From IMG/VR virus record IMGVR_UViG_3300036827_000022, positions 1-40,730 of that record: DNA of 40,730 nt, one strand, 5' to 3'. The notes under the pieces are model-generated. The model was not told where the DNA came from and did not search any database. It worked only from the letters and a program-made list of their open reading frames with translations. Shown piece by piece: positions 22,356-30,041 of the stretch (position 1 is its first letter; the number at the start of each line of letters is the position of its first letter). The translations under genes were made by a program, and so were the position numbers. The DNA comes from a virus.

Positions 22356-24662
22356 TTATCCTTTGAAGCCGACGGCTTGCAAGATGCAATAGCACGCCGG
22401 ATGCGCCGTCGGATACTTGTCGCCGCTCGGGAACTCAGCGCCGAGAGCACGCTCCACACCCGCATTGCTTTCGCACACTGGGCAGGGATCAGGTCCAAGC
22501 GCCAGCCACTTCGTCTTTGTGACCAGTCCGCTTTGCTTCCACACTTCGAAGTTGGCGCCGACCTGTGCCCGTGAAATCTCGCTCTTGGCGATCATGGTCG
22601 CGCGCGAGTCGCTGAAAATGTCTGCGTTGCGAATGTCGTCTATGACTTCTGAGAATGGCGTCTTTTCCGCGAAGGCGTTCTTGACGATCTCGCGCAGCCG
22701 GTCGCGCGTCGTGTCGCTGATGGCCCACTTCGCGTTTGGATTCTTTATCAGTTCTCCTGAATCGTTGTACTTCATGCCTACGAGTTCCGCCGCGCGCTTG
22801 CTCGCATATTCCTGAGCAATCGTATTCACCGAAGACAGCAGGCCAGCGTCAGAGAGTTCGATCTGCAGGAACGCATCCGAGATTCCCGACTGCCCCGCTT
22901 GCTCAAGCGATACACGCGTTTCCGCCGGCAGCGTCAGCCAATCCGCCTCGACCGCATGATAGATAGCATCGGCTGTCGTATCTGACTCGTCCTCTTTAGC
23001 CTTGCGCATCTTCATCAATCGGCTGGCCTCGACTGCGGCTTTTTCCTTCTGCCGCATGAACACTCGCGAGAGAGCCGATTCGAGACGCGCTTGCGCTTGG
23101 CGCGTGTCCGGCGTGCGGCGGTCGGGATCAATGCGCGGAGTCTTGCGCTTCTCGACTGATTTGCCGTTGCCGCCCATCGGCTGCGGAGGCGGCTTGGCCG
23201 CGAACATATCTTTTGCGTGCGCGACTTGATCTCCCAAATCGACAGGGACCGTTCCGGTAGCCGTAGTGATCATGAGCTCGGCTGCGTCGCCACCCACTTC
23301 ATCCAAGCCGCGGGCCGTCCGCGCTTCGTCGCGAGTGATGATTCCAGAATCCACATCGTTCTTGTCCGCTGTGGACCGCTTGACGACATCGAGTTCTTTC
23401 TGCGCGTCGAAGGTAAGCTCGTACTCGTTAAATCCAAAGCCGAAGTGCTTGGCGATGATCCAATTCACCATTCCCGCCGCAGACAGAGCTACCGGCATCG
23501 TGCCTTCTTCTTCGGCTGATTCTTGGTTCGACTGCGCGCTCGCCCGGTTCATTTGCTTTAGGATTCGTTGCGCTGAGACGCCGACACCGTAGAATATTTT
23601 GCGGATGTGCATCTCATCGAATGGATCTGCGAACAGCTTTTCCTTGGGATTGACGAACTGGTCGCCGCTCGAAGCTCCGGGCTGCGCTCGATCGACGAAT
23701 CCCTGAATCAGCCGAATGGTCCCTGATCTCTTGAAAGCCTGACCGCTCAGTTCTGCCTCGATAGTTTTCTGCGTGGCGCTGATCTGGTCGGGCGAAACAT
23801 TCGGCGGAACGACATGCAGGAGATCAGGCATTTGCCCAGAGATGTACCACGCGAGAACGAAGTCGAGCCGCGCTTGCCCGAGTTGAATTTCTTCTGCGTT
23901 TTGCTCGGTCATGCTCATACCGTACAGAAAGCTAGAGACCGTGTTGCGCGGCACGATGTTTCGCGGCCGGTAGACTAAATCATTCATCGTAAGATTCGTG
24001 AAGGGTATTCCGCCGATGGTCGAAGGCGTTCCGCTCCATAGTTGCTGATAGGCCCACGGAGGATTATCGGTCGGCTGCGGCGTGTAGCCCCATTCGTCGA
24101 CCAGCCGCGTAATAAACGCGCCGTCGATCACTCGCAACTGACCAGGCTTGCCGCCGCGGGAGCGCCTCACCAGCACCGAAGCGGCGTCAATTGTGTAAAC
24201 GTATTCCAGCCATTCGCGTATCCACGTGGCCCAGTCATGCTCGCCGTCCGGGCAGTCGAATAAATCGTTGAGCATCTTGAGTGTGGTGTCGCCCTTGCTG
24301 CGCTTATCCACGTCCGAGTTTTTCTCTCCGGGTTTCTTCTTGGCGCGGATCTGACGCGGCAAGTTGGCGATGATGTCCTTCGCGTTCTCGATGGCGATGC
24401 GATGTAGCGGATAGAGTGAGAGGCTGCGGAGTTGCTGCGCGGTGAACTCCGCATCGGGCCGCGGCGTGAACACCATATTTTGGTTCACCCAGTATTGCCA
24501 GCCGCGAGCTTCGGTTCCTGGCGGCGCGATCGGCGCAACGGAGATGCCCGGCCCGAAGTAATTGGACATGTCACCATTCGACATTGCTGTCTGCGGGTTG
24601 TGGCGCGAGACGAGACGCGATAGGCCGGTCAACTGGCGAACGATTGCGGTGGATGGTGCCAC
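22356..24662 (-). CDS. Portal protein fused to a MuF-like minor head protein
   Basis: This 768-residue protein holds a portal domain (about residues 50-480; IAIENAKDIIANLPRQIRAK, then VLAWYISGQMPDLLHVVPPN and DEMHIRKIFYGVGVSAQRIL). A linker and a C-terminal MuF/SPP1-gp7 domain (about 520-768) follow, with ISRAQVGANFEVWKQSGLV, CPVCESNAG and the closing HPACYCIL motif. Portals form the DNA gate; MuF proteins are minor head proteins. Fusion in one chain is less common than separate genes. The GTG 24660-24662 start lacks a clear ribosome binding site; ATG 24584 and 24569 are alternatives. Confidence 0.9.
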   Translation of the reverse strand: MAPSTAIVRQLTGLSRLVSRHNPQTAMSNGDMSNYFGPGISVAPIAPPGTEARGWQYWVNQNMVFTPRPDAEFTAQQLRSLSLYPLHRIAIENAKDIIANLPRQIRAKKKPGEKNSDVDKRSKGDTTLKMLNDLFDCPDGEHDWATWIREWLEYVYTIDAASVLVRRSRGGKPGQLRVIDGAFITRLVDEWGYTPQPTDNPPWAYQQLWSGTPSTIGGIPFTNLTMNDLVYRPRNIVPRNTVSSFLYGMSMTEQNAEEIQLGQARLDFVLAWYISGQMPDLLHVVPPNVSPDQISATQKTIEAELSGQAFKRSGTIRLIQGFVDRAQPGASSGDQFVNPKEKLFADPFDEMHIRKIFYGVGVSAQRILKQMNRASAQSNQESAEEEGTMPVALSAAGMVNWIIAKHFGFGFNEYELTFDAQKELDVVKRSTADKNDVDSGIITRDEARTARGLDEVGGDAAELMITTATGTVPVDLGDQVAHAKDMFAAKPPPQPMGGNGKSVEKRKTPRIDPDRRTPDTRQAQARLESALSRVFMRQKEKAAVEASRLMKMRKAKEDESDTTADAIYHAVEADWLTLPAETRVSLEQAGQSGISDAFLQIELSDAGLLSSVNTIAQEYASKRAAELVGMKYNDSGELIKNPNAKWAISDTTRDRLREIVKNAFAEKTPFSEVIDDIRNADIFSDSRATMIAKSEISRAQVGANFEVWKQSGLVTKTKWLALGPDPCPVCESNAGVERALGAEFPSGDKYPTAHPACYCILQAVGFKG

Positions 24663-24680
24663 GACGAAAGTTGTACGTGA

Positions 24681-24887
24681 TTATTTCTTTTCAAACAAGT
24701 GAGGAGCGACTGGCGGTTGCGTAACGATACAACCACACGTCTTGCAGCGGCGGTTCACTTTCTTCGTTTCGGGCTGGTAGGCGAGTTCGCAGTCGCGGTG
24801 TCCGCACGCTGGGCAGGGAGAATCGAGAGGGATGAGCGGACCATTCTTCTGCTCTACCCAAACCATAGGCATTCGGAACATGAACAT
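24681..24887 (-). CDS. Small zinc-ribbon protein beside the portal gene
   Basis: From ATG 24885-24887 the product is 68 residues (MFMFRMPMVWVEQKNGPLIP); a GTG at 24917 would add 10 residues. Two Cys pairs (CPACGHRDC and RRCKTCGCIV) form a zinc ribbon. It lies between TerL and the portal. The function is unknown. Notably TerL also ends in a zinc-ribbon-like tail, so both may bind DNA or each other during packaging (inference). Confidence 0.7.
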   Translation of the reverse strand: MFMFRMPMVWVEQKNGPLIPLDSPCPACGHRDCELAYQPETKKVNRRCKTCGCIVTQPPVAPHLFEKK

Positions 24888-24917
24888 TTTAGTTTGCCGG
24901 TCTCTCCCGGCTGTCAC

Positions 24918-25038
24918 GCTTCCGGACTACGTTAGGGTGCGTTACCTTACTAGGTCAACGTCCGGATCATGTCCGGGTTCGGAGTTTCCTCGTACCCGGC
25001 CGAACCACCTTTGCCTTACGGCATCTCAAAAGTAAAAA
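24918..25038 (-). other. Gap between TerL and the zinc-ribbon gene
   Basis: About 120 bp without a convincing gene. It contains a short inverted repeat (CCGGA-TCATG-TCCGG, near 24960) but no U-tract or promoter I would trust. Confidence 0.35.
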
Positions 25039-26499
25039 TCATTTCATCAGGGCCCTTCCGCCGACCGCCGCCGGAGCAGGCGCGTTGCCCCACTCAGTGC
25101 CGCACGTATTGCAATGCTTCAGCGGCCCGCGCTGCACAACCGCCGTCGATCCGCAGATGCAGTGCTGCGCGTTGTCGGGCATGACCGGCTTCATCAGCGT
25201 TGAGGCTTGGACCTTCTGCGCTTCGGCTTTCTGCATTTCTTCTATGCGCGAGTCTACCAGACTGAGCCGCAGCCGCTCGGGGAATAGTTCGGTCAGAGCC
25301 CAGACCAGCCAATCCATGCGGTTCGGCGATGTCTTGCTCAGAATCGGCACGTAGGAGCATTGCTCGTCCTCTAGTTTTTCAAAAGTGCCCACGTGATGAA
25401 TAACTCCCTTTTCGTACAGAGCCGCGATCGGCTCGGCTCTCACGACTTTGCCGCGCGTTGCCGTGACGTCGTGATAGTTCACGTTTTCATCGACGGTGTG
25501 AATAACTTCTTTCACCATGTCGCCGCCGTAGTTTCGCTCACCCACCATGCGGTCAGCCTTCAGATGCCAGTAGAGCCATACCGCTTGCTGTGCCCACGCG
25601 CGCGACGTCGGCGCCAGCATTGATTCGTCGGCGAGAATATAGCCGTGGCCATCGCTTCCGAGAGCCGCCGCACCGATGCCCGCTTCGTTCGTTGAGCTTC
25701 CTGTCGGGTCCACAGCCACAACGACGCGAATGAATGGCAATGCTGCCGGCGGGACGGATGTCACGCGCGTCTTTTCAATGAGCGCGAGTGTCCAGAGCGC
25801 TCCGGGAACTTCCTCAATGTCTTCGGCCATGATTTCTTGCCGGATCGCGAGCTTCGTCATATCGGCGGAGACTTCGGCAATTCCTTCTTCCGAGACATGC
25901 GGGTTATCGTGCGAAGTCCAATGGATGCAGAGCCATCGCGGATCGTCTTTGTGCTCTTTGAACATGCGCGCGGCGTGGCGCTTGTCCGTGGCCTTCGATG
26001 CCGAGCGCGTGTGCAGCGACGGCGGCGTGTAGATCAGCACCGCATCGCCGTTATTGTCCATGAGCATCGGCAGACCGACGACGCCCCAGGCGTCCTCGTT
26101 CATCAACTGAAATTCGTCGAGGATTAAAAGGTCGGCGTAGTCGCCGCGGAGCGTGTCGGCGTTCCATGCTGTCTTGGCGCGGATGCGCTGCTCTGTGCCC
26201 GGGTATTCGATGATCTTGTCGGATTCGTATTTCTTGACGACGCCAAACTCTATCAGTTCGGCCATCGCCAGAACAACTTCATGCCAGAACCGAGCGATCT
26301 GATCGCCCGTCGGCACGGCGTAGAGCACGCGGCGCTTCTCTGTCACCAGCTTTTCAACTGCGAGGATTGAAACTCCGGTAGTCTTTCCGCTGCGGCGCCC
26401 GGCGCGCGCCATCTTGCGCTTGAGCGGCGAGTCTATGAATGCCCGTTGCTGCTTGAAGGGTTCGAGGAGGTGGACGGAATATTCAACGTGCTGGACGAT
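25039..26499 (-). CDS. terL: Terminase large subunit
   Basis: Numbered from the proposed start, Walker A is GRRSGKT (34-40), Walker B LLILDE (124-129), and nuclease acidic residues are D264 (VAVDPTG), E321 (VGERNYGG) and D396 (RMDWLVWAL). It pumps and cuts DNA during packaging. The C-terminus adds a zinc-ribbon-like CICG/CNTCG tail. The frame is open to 26799, but that part shadows TerS. No ATG, GTG or TTG lies in frame near the conserved N-terminus (HLLEPFKQQRAFIDSP). ATC 26497-26499 is 8 nt after GGAGG and is my provisional start, giving 486 residues, a normal length. Confidence 0.9.
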   Translation of the reverse strand: MVQHVEYSVHLLEPFKQQRAFIDSPLKRKMARAGRRSGKTTGVSILAVEKLVTEKRRVLYAVPTGDQIARFWHEVVLAMAELIEFGVVKKYESDKIIEYPGTEQRIRAKTAWNADTLRGDYADLLILDEFQLMNEDAWGVVGLPMLMDNNGDAVLIYTPPSLHTRSASKATDKRHAARMFKEHKDDPRWLCIHWTSHDNPHVSEEGIAEVSADMTKLAIRQEIMAEDIEEVPGALWTLALIEKTRVTSVPPAALPFIRVVVAVDPTGSSTNEAGIGAAALGSDGHGYILADESMLAPTSRAWAQQAVWLYWHLKADRMVGERNYGGDMVKEVIHTVDENVNYHDVTATRGKVVRAEPIAALYEKGVIHHVGTFEKLEDEQCSYVPILSKTSPNRMDWLVWALTELFPERLRLSLVDSRIEEMQKAEAQKVQASTLMKPVMPDNAQHCICGSTAVVQRGPLKHCNTCGTEWGNAPAPAAVGGRALMK

Positions 26500-26852
26500 A
26501 GCTCCTTCCTCCGGTCGTGCTTCACGAGGATCGTGATCACTTTTCGCTCCGTGCCCGTGATCTCTAACCGCATCGGAGCCTTGCCCTCGATCGACTCCCT
26601 GATTTCCTTCGATGATTGGTGGCCGTTCTTCGTCAGCGCGTCCAGAAATCTCCGGAGCGCGTTGGCTTGTGAGAAGGTCAGTCCCGCTGGCAACTTCATT
26701 TTTTTTAGGATTGACGCCGGAACTTCGATGTTTGCCAGAGCGAAGTATTCGTCGGTGATGGGCCTTTTTTTTGGGCGGCCGCCTGCGTTTCCTGTCCATT
26801 CCTTACCAGCCTTAAACGGTTTGAGATTTGCTGGTGTGCCGTTCGGATTCAT
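26433..26852 (-). CDS. terS: Terminase small subunit (GRPKKRP-type)
   Basis: A 139-residue protein begins MNPNGTPANLKPFKAGKEW and has GNAGGRPKKRPITDEYF, a signature of small terminase-type packaging proteins, followed by a helical region and KEIRESIEGKAPMRLEIT. It lies directly before TerL and overlaps its start by about 67 bp with a Ser-rich C-terminus. TerS recognises the packaging site and guides TerL. An A8 run in the GRPKKRP codons (26765-26772) is noted separately. Confidence 0.82.
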   Translation of the reverse strand: MNPNGTPANLKPFKAGKEWTGNAGGRPKKRPITDEYFALANIEVPASILKKMKLPAGLTFSQANALRRFLDALTKNGHQSSKEIRESIEGKAPMRLEITGTERKVITILVKHDRRKELSSSTLNIPSTSSNPSSSNGHS

Positions 26853-26860
26853 TCACAGTT

Positions 26861-27268
26861 TTATACCACAGTTTTGTGCGGTTTTGGAATTTGGGCTCCT
26901 GCTTCCCACATTAGAGTGCTCACCGTTTCCAGAATTAACGGTATTTCAGACCAGTACCAAGTTTTTTCTTTTAGATGTTCCTCCCAGTTTTCGGTTAAGC
27001 GATATAGTTGGATGGCGTAACCGCAGTCAGGTCCACAATCCGTGTGGCTGAGTACGGCGACGGGCTTCCAACCTGGAGAACTAAGGATGCTCGGGTATTT
27101 CATGGCCGAGCCGTCGAGTTTACGGCCGTATAACTCTAGCCAACCAGTGAGAATGTTGGTTATTCTTTTATCACAAAAGCCACAATGCATCCGGTGTTTT
27201 CCATCACGCCAATCAGTTAGGGATCCTGTCGCACGAATTAACGTGGTCGGCCATTTGATATTTTCCAT
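26861..27268 (-). CDS. Hypothetical 135-residue protein before the terminase genes
   Basis: The product starts MENIKWPTTLIRATGSLTDW and has two Cys motifs (HCGFCDKR and DCGPDCGY), suggesting metal binding. GGAG lies 9 nt before the ATG. It follows the repeat-bearing non-coding block and precedes TerS by 8 bp, so it is the first gene of the late operon as seen here. I do not recognise the family. Confidence 0.75.
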   Translation of the reverse strand: MENIKWPTTLIRATGSLTDWRDGKHRMHCGFCDKRITNILTGWLELYGRKLDGSAMKYPSILSSPGWKPVAVLSHTDCGPDCGYAIQLYRLTENWEEHLKEKTWYWSEIPLILETVSTLMWEAGAQIPKPHKTVV

Positions 27269-27518
27269 TTTTTACAGCTCCAGAGCTCGTAGGCCAAAGG
27301 CTCGGCGTCTGCTGAACGGAAGATTGTCCGCCGACCTCTGAAGCGGAGGAGGGCCCGATTGTAACCCTTGATTTGGAGTCCCTATTTATTGGGTCCTAAA
27401 ATGCGTCTACGAAGTGCGCACCGTGTCAACGCAGCACTACACAGCACTACACGGAACGACACGGAACGACACAGAGGCACACGCAGTACAACTCAGTACA
27501 AGTGGAAATATTTCATTT
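27269..27518. other. 250-bp non-coding block upstream of the packaging operon
   Basis: No convincing gene lies here. The block contains the 10-bp phased repeats (27432-27501). On the minus strand a perfect TTGACA (plus 27424-27429) points toward the terminase operon, but the best -10 candidates (CATTTT or TAAATA) are poorly spaced. It may hold the late promoter and/or the packaging site. Confidence 0.5.
27432..27501. repeat. Seven 10-bp phased tandem repeats upstream of the terminase operon
   Basis: Seven consecutive 10-bp units can be read: CAGCACTACA twice, CGGAACGACA twice, CAGAGGCACA, CGCAGTACAA, CTCAGTACAA. The first two pairs are exact; the others share the pattern C-N-C/G-A-G/C-ACA. 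A 10-bp period matches one helical turn, so a protein would meet each unit on the same DNA face. The location before terS suits a packaging (pac/cos) or origin-type binding site. Confidence 0.8.
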
Positions 27519-27755
27519 TTAACTTGACACATAATAGGGCGAAGTCTCGATTCCGCTGCAATAGCAAAACTGAGGGCAGTGCGGCCATTCACAGCTAAAG
27601 TGAGATCCGTCGGACGCTTTCAGGTAGTCGTGGACCATCGCCCAATAATTGATAGCTTCCGGCTGTGGCTCAATCAGTATTCGATTGGCGGCTTTGATAA
27701 ACGGTAAGGCGCCCATTGCTAAGAGCGCGTAGCTGAGGAAGTTTCTGCGGTGCAT
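27519..27755 (-). CDS. Small twin-arginine-type exported or anchored protein
   Basis: This 78-residue protein starts MHRRNFLSYALLAMGALPFI, a twin-arginine (RRxFL) motif followed by a hydrophobic segment as in Tat signals or lipid-less anchors. The rest holds several Cys and aromatic residues (HFSCEWPHCPQFCYCSGIE). It overlaps the glycosyltransferase gene by 37 bp at the end of the glycan cassette. It may be exported, a lysis accessory protein or a membrane anchor; the function is unknown. Confidence 0.65.
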   Translation of the reverse strand: MHRRNFLSYALLAMGALPFIKAANRILIEPQPEAINYWAMVHDYLKASDGSHFSCEWPHCPQFCYCSGIETSPYYVSS

Positions 27756-28402
27756 GGTCTAAGCCTTTCGATCATTTCCAAACGCCACGGATCGCGCGCA
27801 TCTTTCGAGTCCTGCTTGTTCGGCCGCCAGAGGTAATAATAAAGTGGGCTCGCGACGTAGTGTTCTGTCTTCACTTTGCCGCGCATGGCCGCGGCCCAGC
27901 GGCAGTCTTCGCCGATTCCGCCGCTCATAGGAACTTGCAAGGCCAGCTCTCGCCGCATGGGATTGATGTGAGAAATGTCTCGGCAGTACGATCCGCTTTC
28001 GCCCATCCGCCCGTTGACCGGATTGATCCATTTGCCGTGCTTCAGTGAATGATAGACAGGCGCCTCTTTCTTATGGCCCGAATACATTTCGAGTTCAAAT
28101 CCGATCTGGTCTACGCCGTCGAGCAGCGGCAGGATGCTGGAAATATAGTTCGGCGCGATGAGGTCGTCGTCATCGAGGAAGCAAATGTATTCCCCCGTGG
28201 ATTTCTGGCGCATCCATTCGCGCTTCGCTCCGAGTTCGGTGGCGCGCGAGATCATGCTTTCATCATCGGTGTGTACGTAAACATCCACCTGATCGAATTT
28301 ATTGAGGCCGAGCGCGCTGATCTGCGGCTCAAGCAGAGAGAGAAGCTGCGAGAGCATTTCTGCGCGATTGCGTTGGGTGAGGATAAGAAGTTGGAGCTTC
28401 AT
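27719..28402 (-). CDS. Family-2-like glycosyltransferase (first)
   Basis: A 227-residue GT-A-type enzyme: MKLQLLILTQRNRAEMLSQL start and acidic metal-binding motif FLDDDDLIAPNYIS at about residues 95-108. It transfers a sugar from a nucleotide donor. The ATG overlaps the stop of the 54-residue membrane protein gene by 4 bp. It belongs to a cassette with two further glycosyltransferases, an epimerase and a methyltransferase. The target (host lipopolysaccharide, capsule or virion) is not visible in sequence. Confidence 0.85.
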   Translation of the reverse strand: MKLQLLILTQRNRAEMLSQLLSLLEPQISALGLNKFDQVDVYVHTDDESMISRATELGAKREWMRQKSTGEYICFLDDDDLIAPNYISSILPLLDGVDQIGFELEMYSGHKKEAPVYHSLKHGKWINPVNGRMGESGSYCRDISHINPMRRELALQVPMSGGIGEDCRWAAAMRGKVKTEHYVASPLYYYLWRPNKQDSKDARDPWRLEMIERLRPCTAETSSATRS

Positions 28403-28563
28403 CGAAGAGCTACAGCCATCAGGATAAACACGATGCCGTCACAGATCATTTCTTCGCCACTTTTAGGCCAGAGGTTCCAGCCGAAGTGCGCTGTTTCAAT
28501 TAATGCGTAGAGCAGCGCGAGGGCCCACACCTTCCAGTTTATGTTTAGGTCGCTTATCTTCAT
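28399..28563 (-). CDS. Small 54-residue membrane protein between glycosyltransferase genes
   Basis: The frame begins at ATG 28561-28563 in an ATGA overlap with the upstream glycosyltransferase stop and ends in another ATGA overlap with the next gene. The product starts MKISDLNINWKVWALALLYA and has two hydrophobic segments, the second being IVFILMAVAL. A gene this tightly spliced into the operon is very likely real. It may be a membrane partner for the glycosyltransferases. Confidence 0.78.
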   Translation of the reverse strand: MKISDLNINWKVWALALLYALIETAHFGWNLWPKSGEEMICDGIVFILMAVALR

Positions 28564-29225
28564 TGGGCCATTACCGCACGCAATTTGTCCGCGTCTCTCT
28601 GGCGTTCTGCCAAACGATCGCGGTAGAGCGCTGCGGGATTATCTCGCGCATACCGCTCAAGATTCTCTTTGTAAACCTGATCGCACGCCGATTTGCCGAA
28701 GGTATGGTGCATGTGCTCAGTAACGATGGGCAGGAACTTCTTGCGCCCGATCATATCCGCGACGTCTTGAACCCACGTATCCGAATAATCTGCGGAGAAT
28801 CCGGGGCCTGTAAAATATCCCACAACTTCCGCCCACCGCCGCGAGATGAACGGCAGCGTCGCAAATACCTTTCCGGCTGGGCCGCCGTCGTCTCCGTAGC
28901 AGAGTAAGATTTTATCCTGCGATTCGGCGAACGCCGCTTCCACGATCACGTCCCAGTTCTTCGTGCGAAACAGTACGTCATCCGCGCAGAGCATAAATAT
29001 GTTTCCGGCTGCGTGCGGAATGAGCGCATTCCACAAATCCGACATGATCAGCCGCTCGCCGACGACGAAATGCACTTCGGGAAAGGCCAGCGGTTCGTAC
29101 GAATCATCCTCTGGCGTCACGTAGCAGAGGATTTCAGGTTTGAGGTACGCCGTCGCGAGCACGGAATCAACCATCGCGCGAAGGCGCTGCGGTCTCTTGC
29201 GTGTTGGGCAAAGCAAACTGATCAT
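28560..29225 (-). CDS. Glycosyltransferase-like protein (second)
   Basis: A 221-residue protein with the typical start MISLLCPTRKRPQRLRAMVD and an acidic motif FMLCADDVLFRT in the GT-A position. AAGGA lies about 6 nt before the ATG. It overlaps the small membrane protein gene by 4 bp downstream. The C-terminal half (FGKSACDQVYKENLERYARD) is a pattern I have seen in phage-encoded glycosyltransferase-like proteins. Substrate unknown. Confidence 0.78.
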   Translation of the reverse strand: MISLLCPTRKRPQRLRAMVDSVLATAYLKPEILCYVTPEDDSYEPLAFPEVHFVVGERLIMSDLWNALIPHAAGNIFMLCADDVLFRTKNWDVIVEAAFAESQDKILLCYGDDGGPAGKVFATLPFISRRWAEVVGYFTGPGFSADYSDTWVQDVADMIGRKKFLPIVTEHMHHTFGKSACDQVYKENLERYARDNPAALYRDRLAERQRDADKLRAVMAQ

Positions 29226-29244
29226 TTACTTTCCTTGACGGTTT

Positions 29245-29391
29245 CTATATTCCTATTAGTGACCCGCTGATGTCTTGAATCCTGTGACAGATCCCCATCA
29301 GTTCTTCGACATATTCAGACAAGTAGCCAGTGTCAAGTGCCTCATTAATGGAGGCGACCGCATCTTCAAGTTTATCTTTTGCTTCGTTCAT
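29245..29391 (-). CDS. Small 48-residue acidic helical protein
   Basis: ATG 29389-29391 overlaps the methyltransferase stop (ATGA). The peptide MNEAKDKLEDAVASINEALD is acidic and amphipathic, probably a helical hairpin. No known family. Coupling in the same operon supports its being real. Confidence 0.7.
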   Translation of the reverse strand: MNEAKDKLEDAVASINEALDTGYLSEYVEELMGICHRIQDISGSLIGI

Positions 29392-30041
29392 GGCTGAAAC
29401 CTCTCATTTTCCAAAAGAATATTGAATCCGAAATCTTGAATCAGTTTCCATCCCGTCGGCTGAAGCATGGCGATTAGTTCCGGCTTGAGTGCTTGACCGG
29501 CGTAGAGTTCAACTTCTTCCGCCTCCATGAAGCAGTAGCGCGTGCGGGCCAGAGCCTTTGTCCCACCGATTATCATTTCGCGTTCGGCACCTTGGATGTC
29601 TACCCACAGCAAATCTATCTTCGGCAAGTTCTCTCGCTCAAAGATTTCATCGAGGGTAAAACATTCGACAGGCTGCGTTACTTCGAAGGTGATCGACGGG
29701 AAATGTTCTTTGTGGCCGGTCGGCTCAAGGATGGAGCCCGACCCGCAAGCGCCGTCTCGCGAATCACGGGAACGCCGGAACATACGGTGTCCTCTGCTGT
29801 CGGCGATGGCTCCGCAAATCAGCCGGCGGTGCGGACCGAACGGCCGATGCCGGTTCCCTTCGATGAATCGGCAGTTCTCTGTGTCCGGCTCGACCATGAC
29901 GTGTACCAGATTCGGAGTCGAGTCCACCATGTTCTCGAAATTGTAAGTGTCTTCGCCGCGGTACGCACCGAGCTCGACGATCACCGGGTTCTCGATGCGC
30001 GTCATTAGATCATGCACGGCGTCAAATTCTTGCGGCGTCAT
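29388..30041 (-). CDS. FkbM-family methyltransferase
   Basis: A 217-residue SAM-dependent methyltransferase: VIVELGAYRGEDTYNF is motif I near residues 20-35, followed by VMVEPDTENC. The FkbM signature IDLLWVDIQGAEREMIIGG is near residues 140-160. Such enzymes O-methylate sugars or small molecules. It overlaps the epimerase gene by 4 bp, so it likely finishes the sugar made or altered by the cassette. Confidence 0.9.
   Translation of the reverse strand: MTPQEFDAVHDLMTRIENPVIVELGAYRGEDTYNFENMVDSTPNLVHVMVEPDTENCRFIEGNRHRPFGPHRRLICGAIADSRGHRMFRRSRDSRDGACGSGSILEPTGHKEHFPSITFEVTQPVECFTLDEIFERENLPKIDLLWVDIQGAEREMIIGGTKALARTRYCFMEAEEVELYAGQALKPELIAMLQPTGWKLIQDFGFNILLENERFQP

Noticed and set aside
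26765-26772. A8 run in terS as a definite frameshift site
   Set aside because: The slip frame is open, but residues downstream do not look like conserved protein before HLLEPF, so I keep it only as an alternative.
27424-27429. TTGACA on the minus strand as a promoter for the packaging operon
   Set aside because: No well-spaced -10 box is visible, so I do not list it as a separate feature.
27522-27545. TTGACA on the plus strand as a promoter
   Set aside because: It is inside the end of a minus-strand gene and no plus-strand gene follows.
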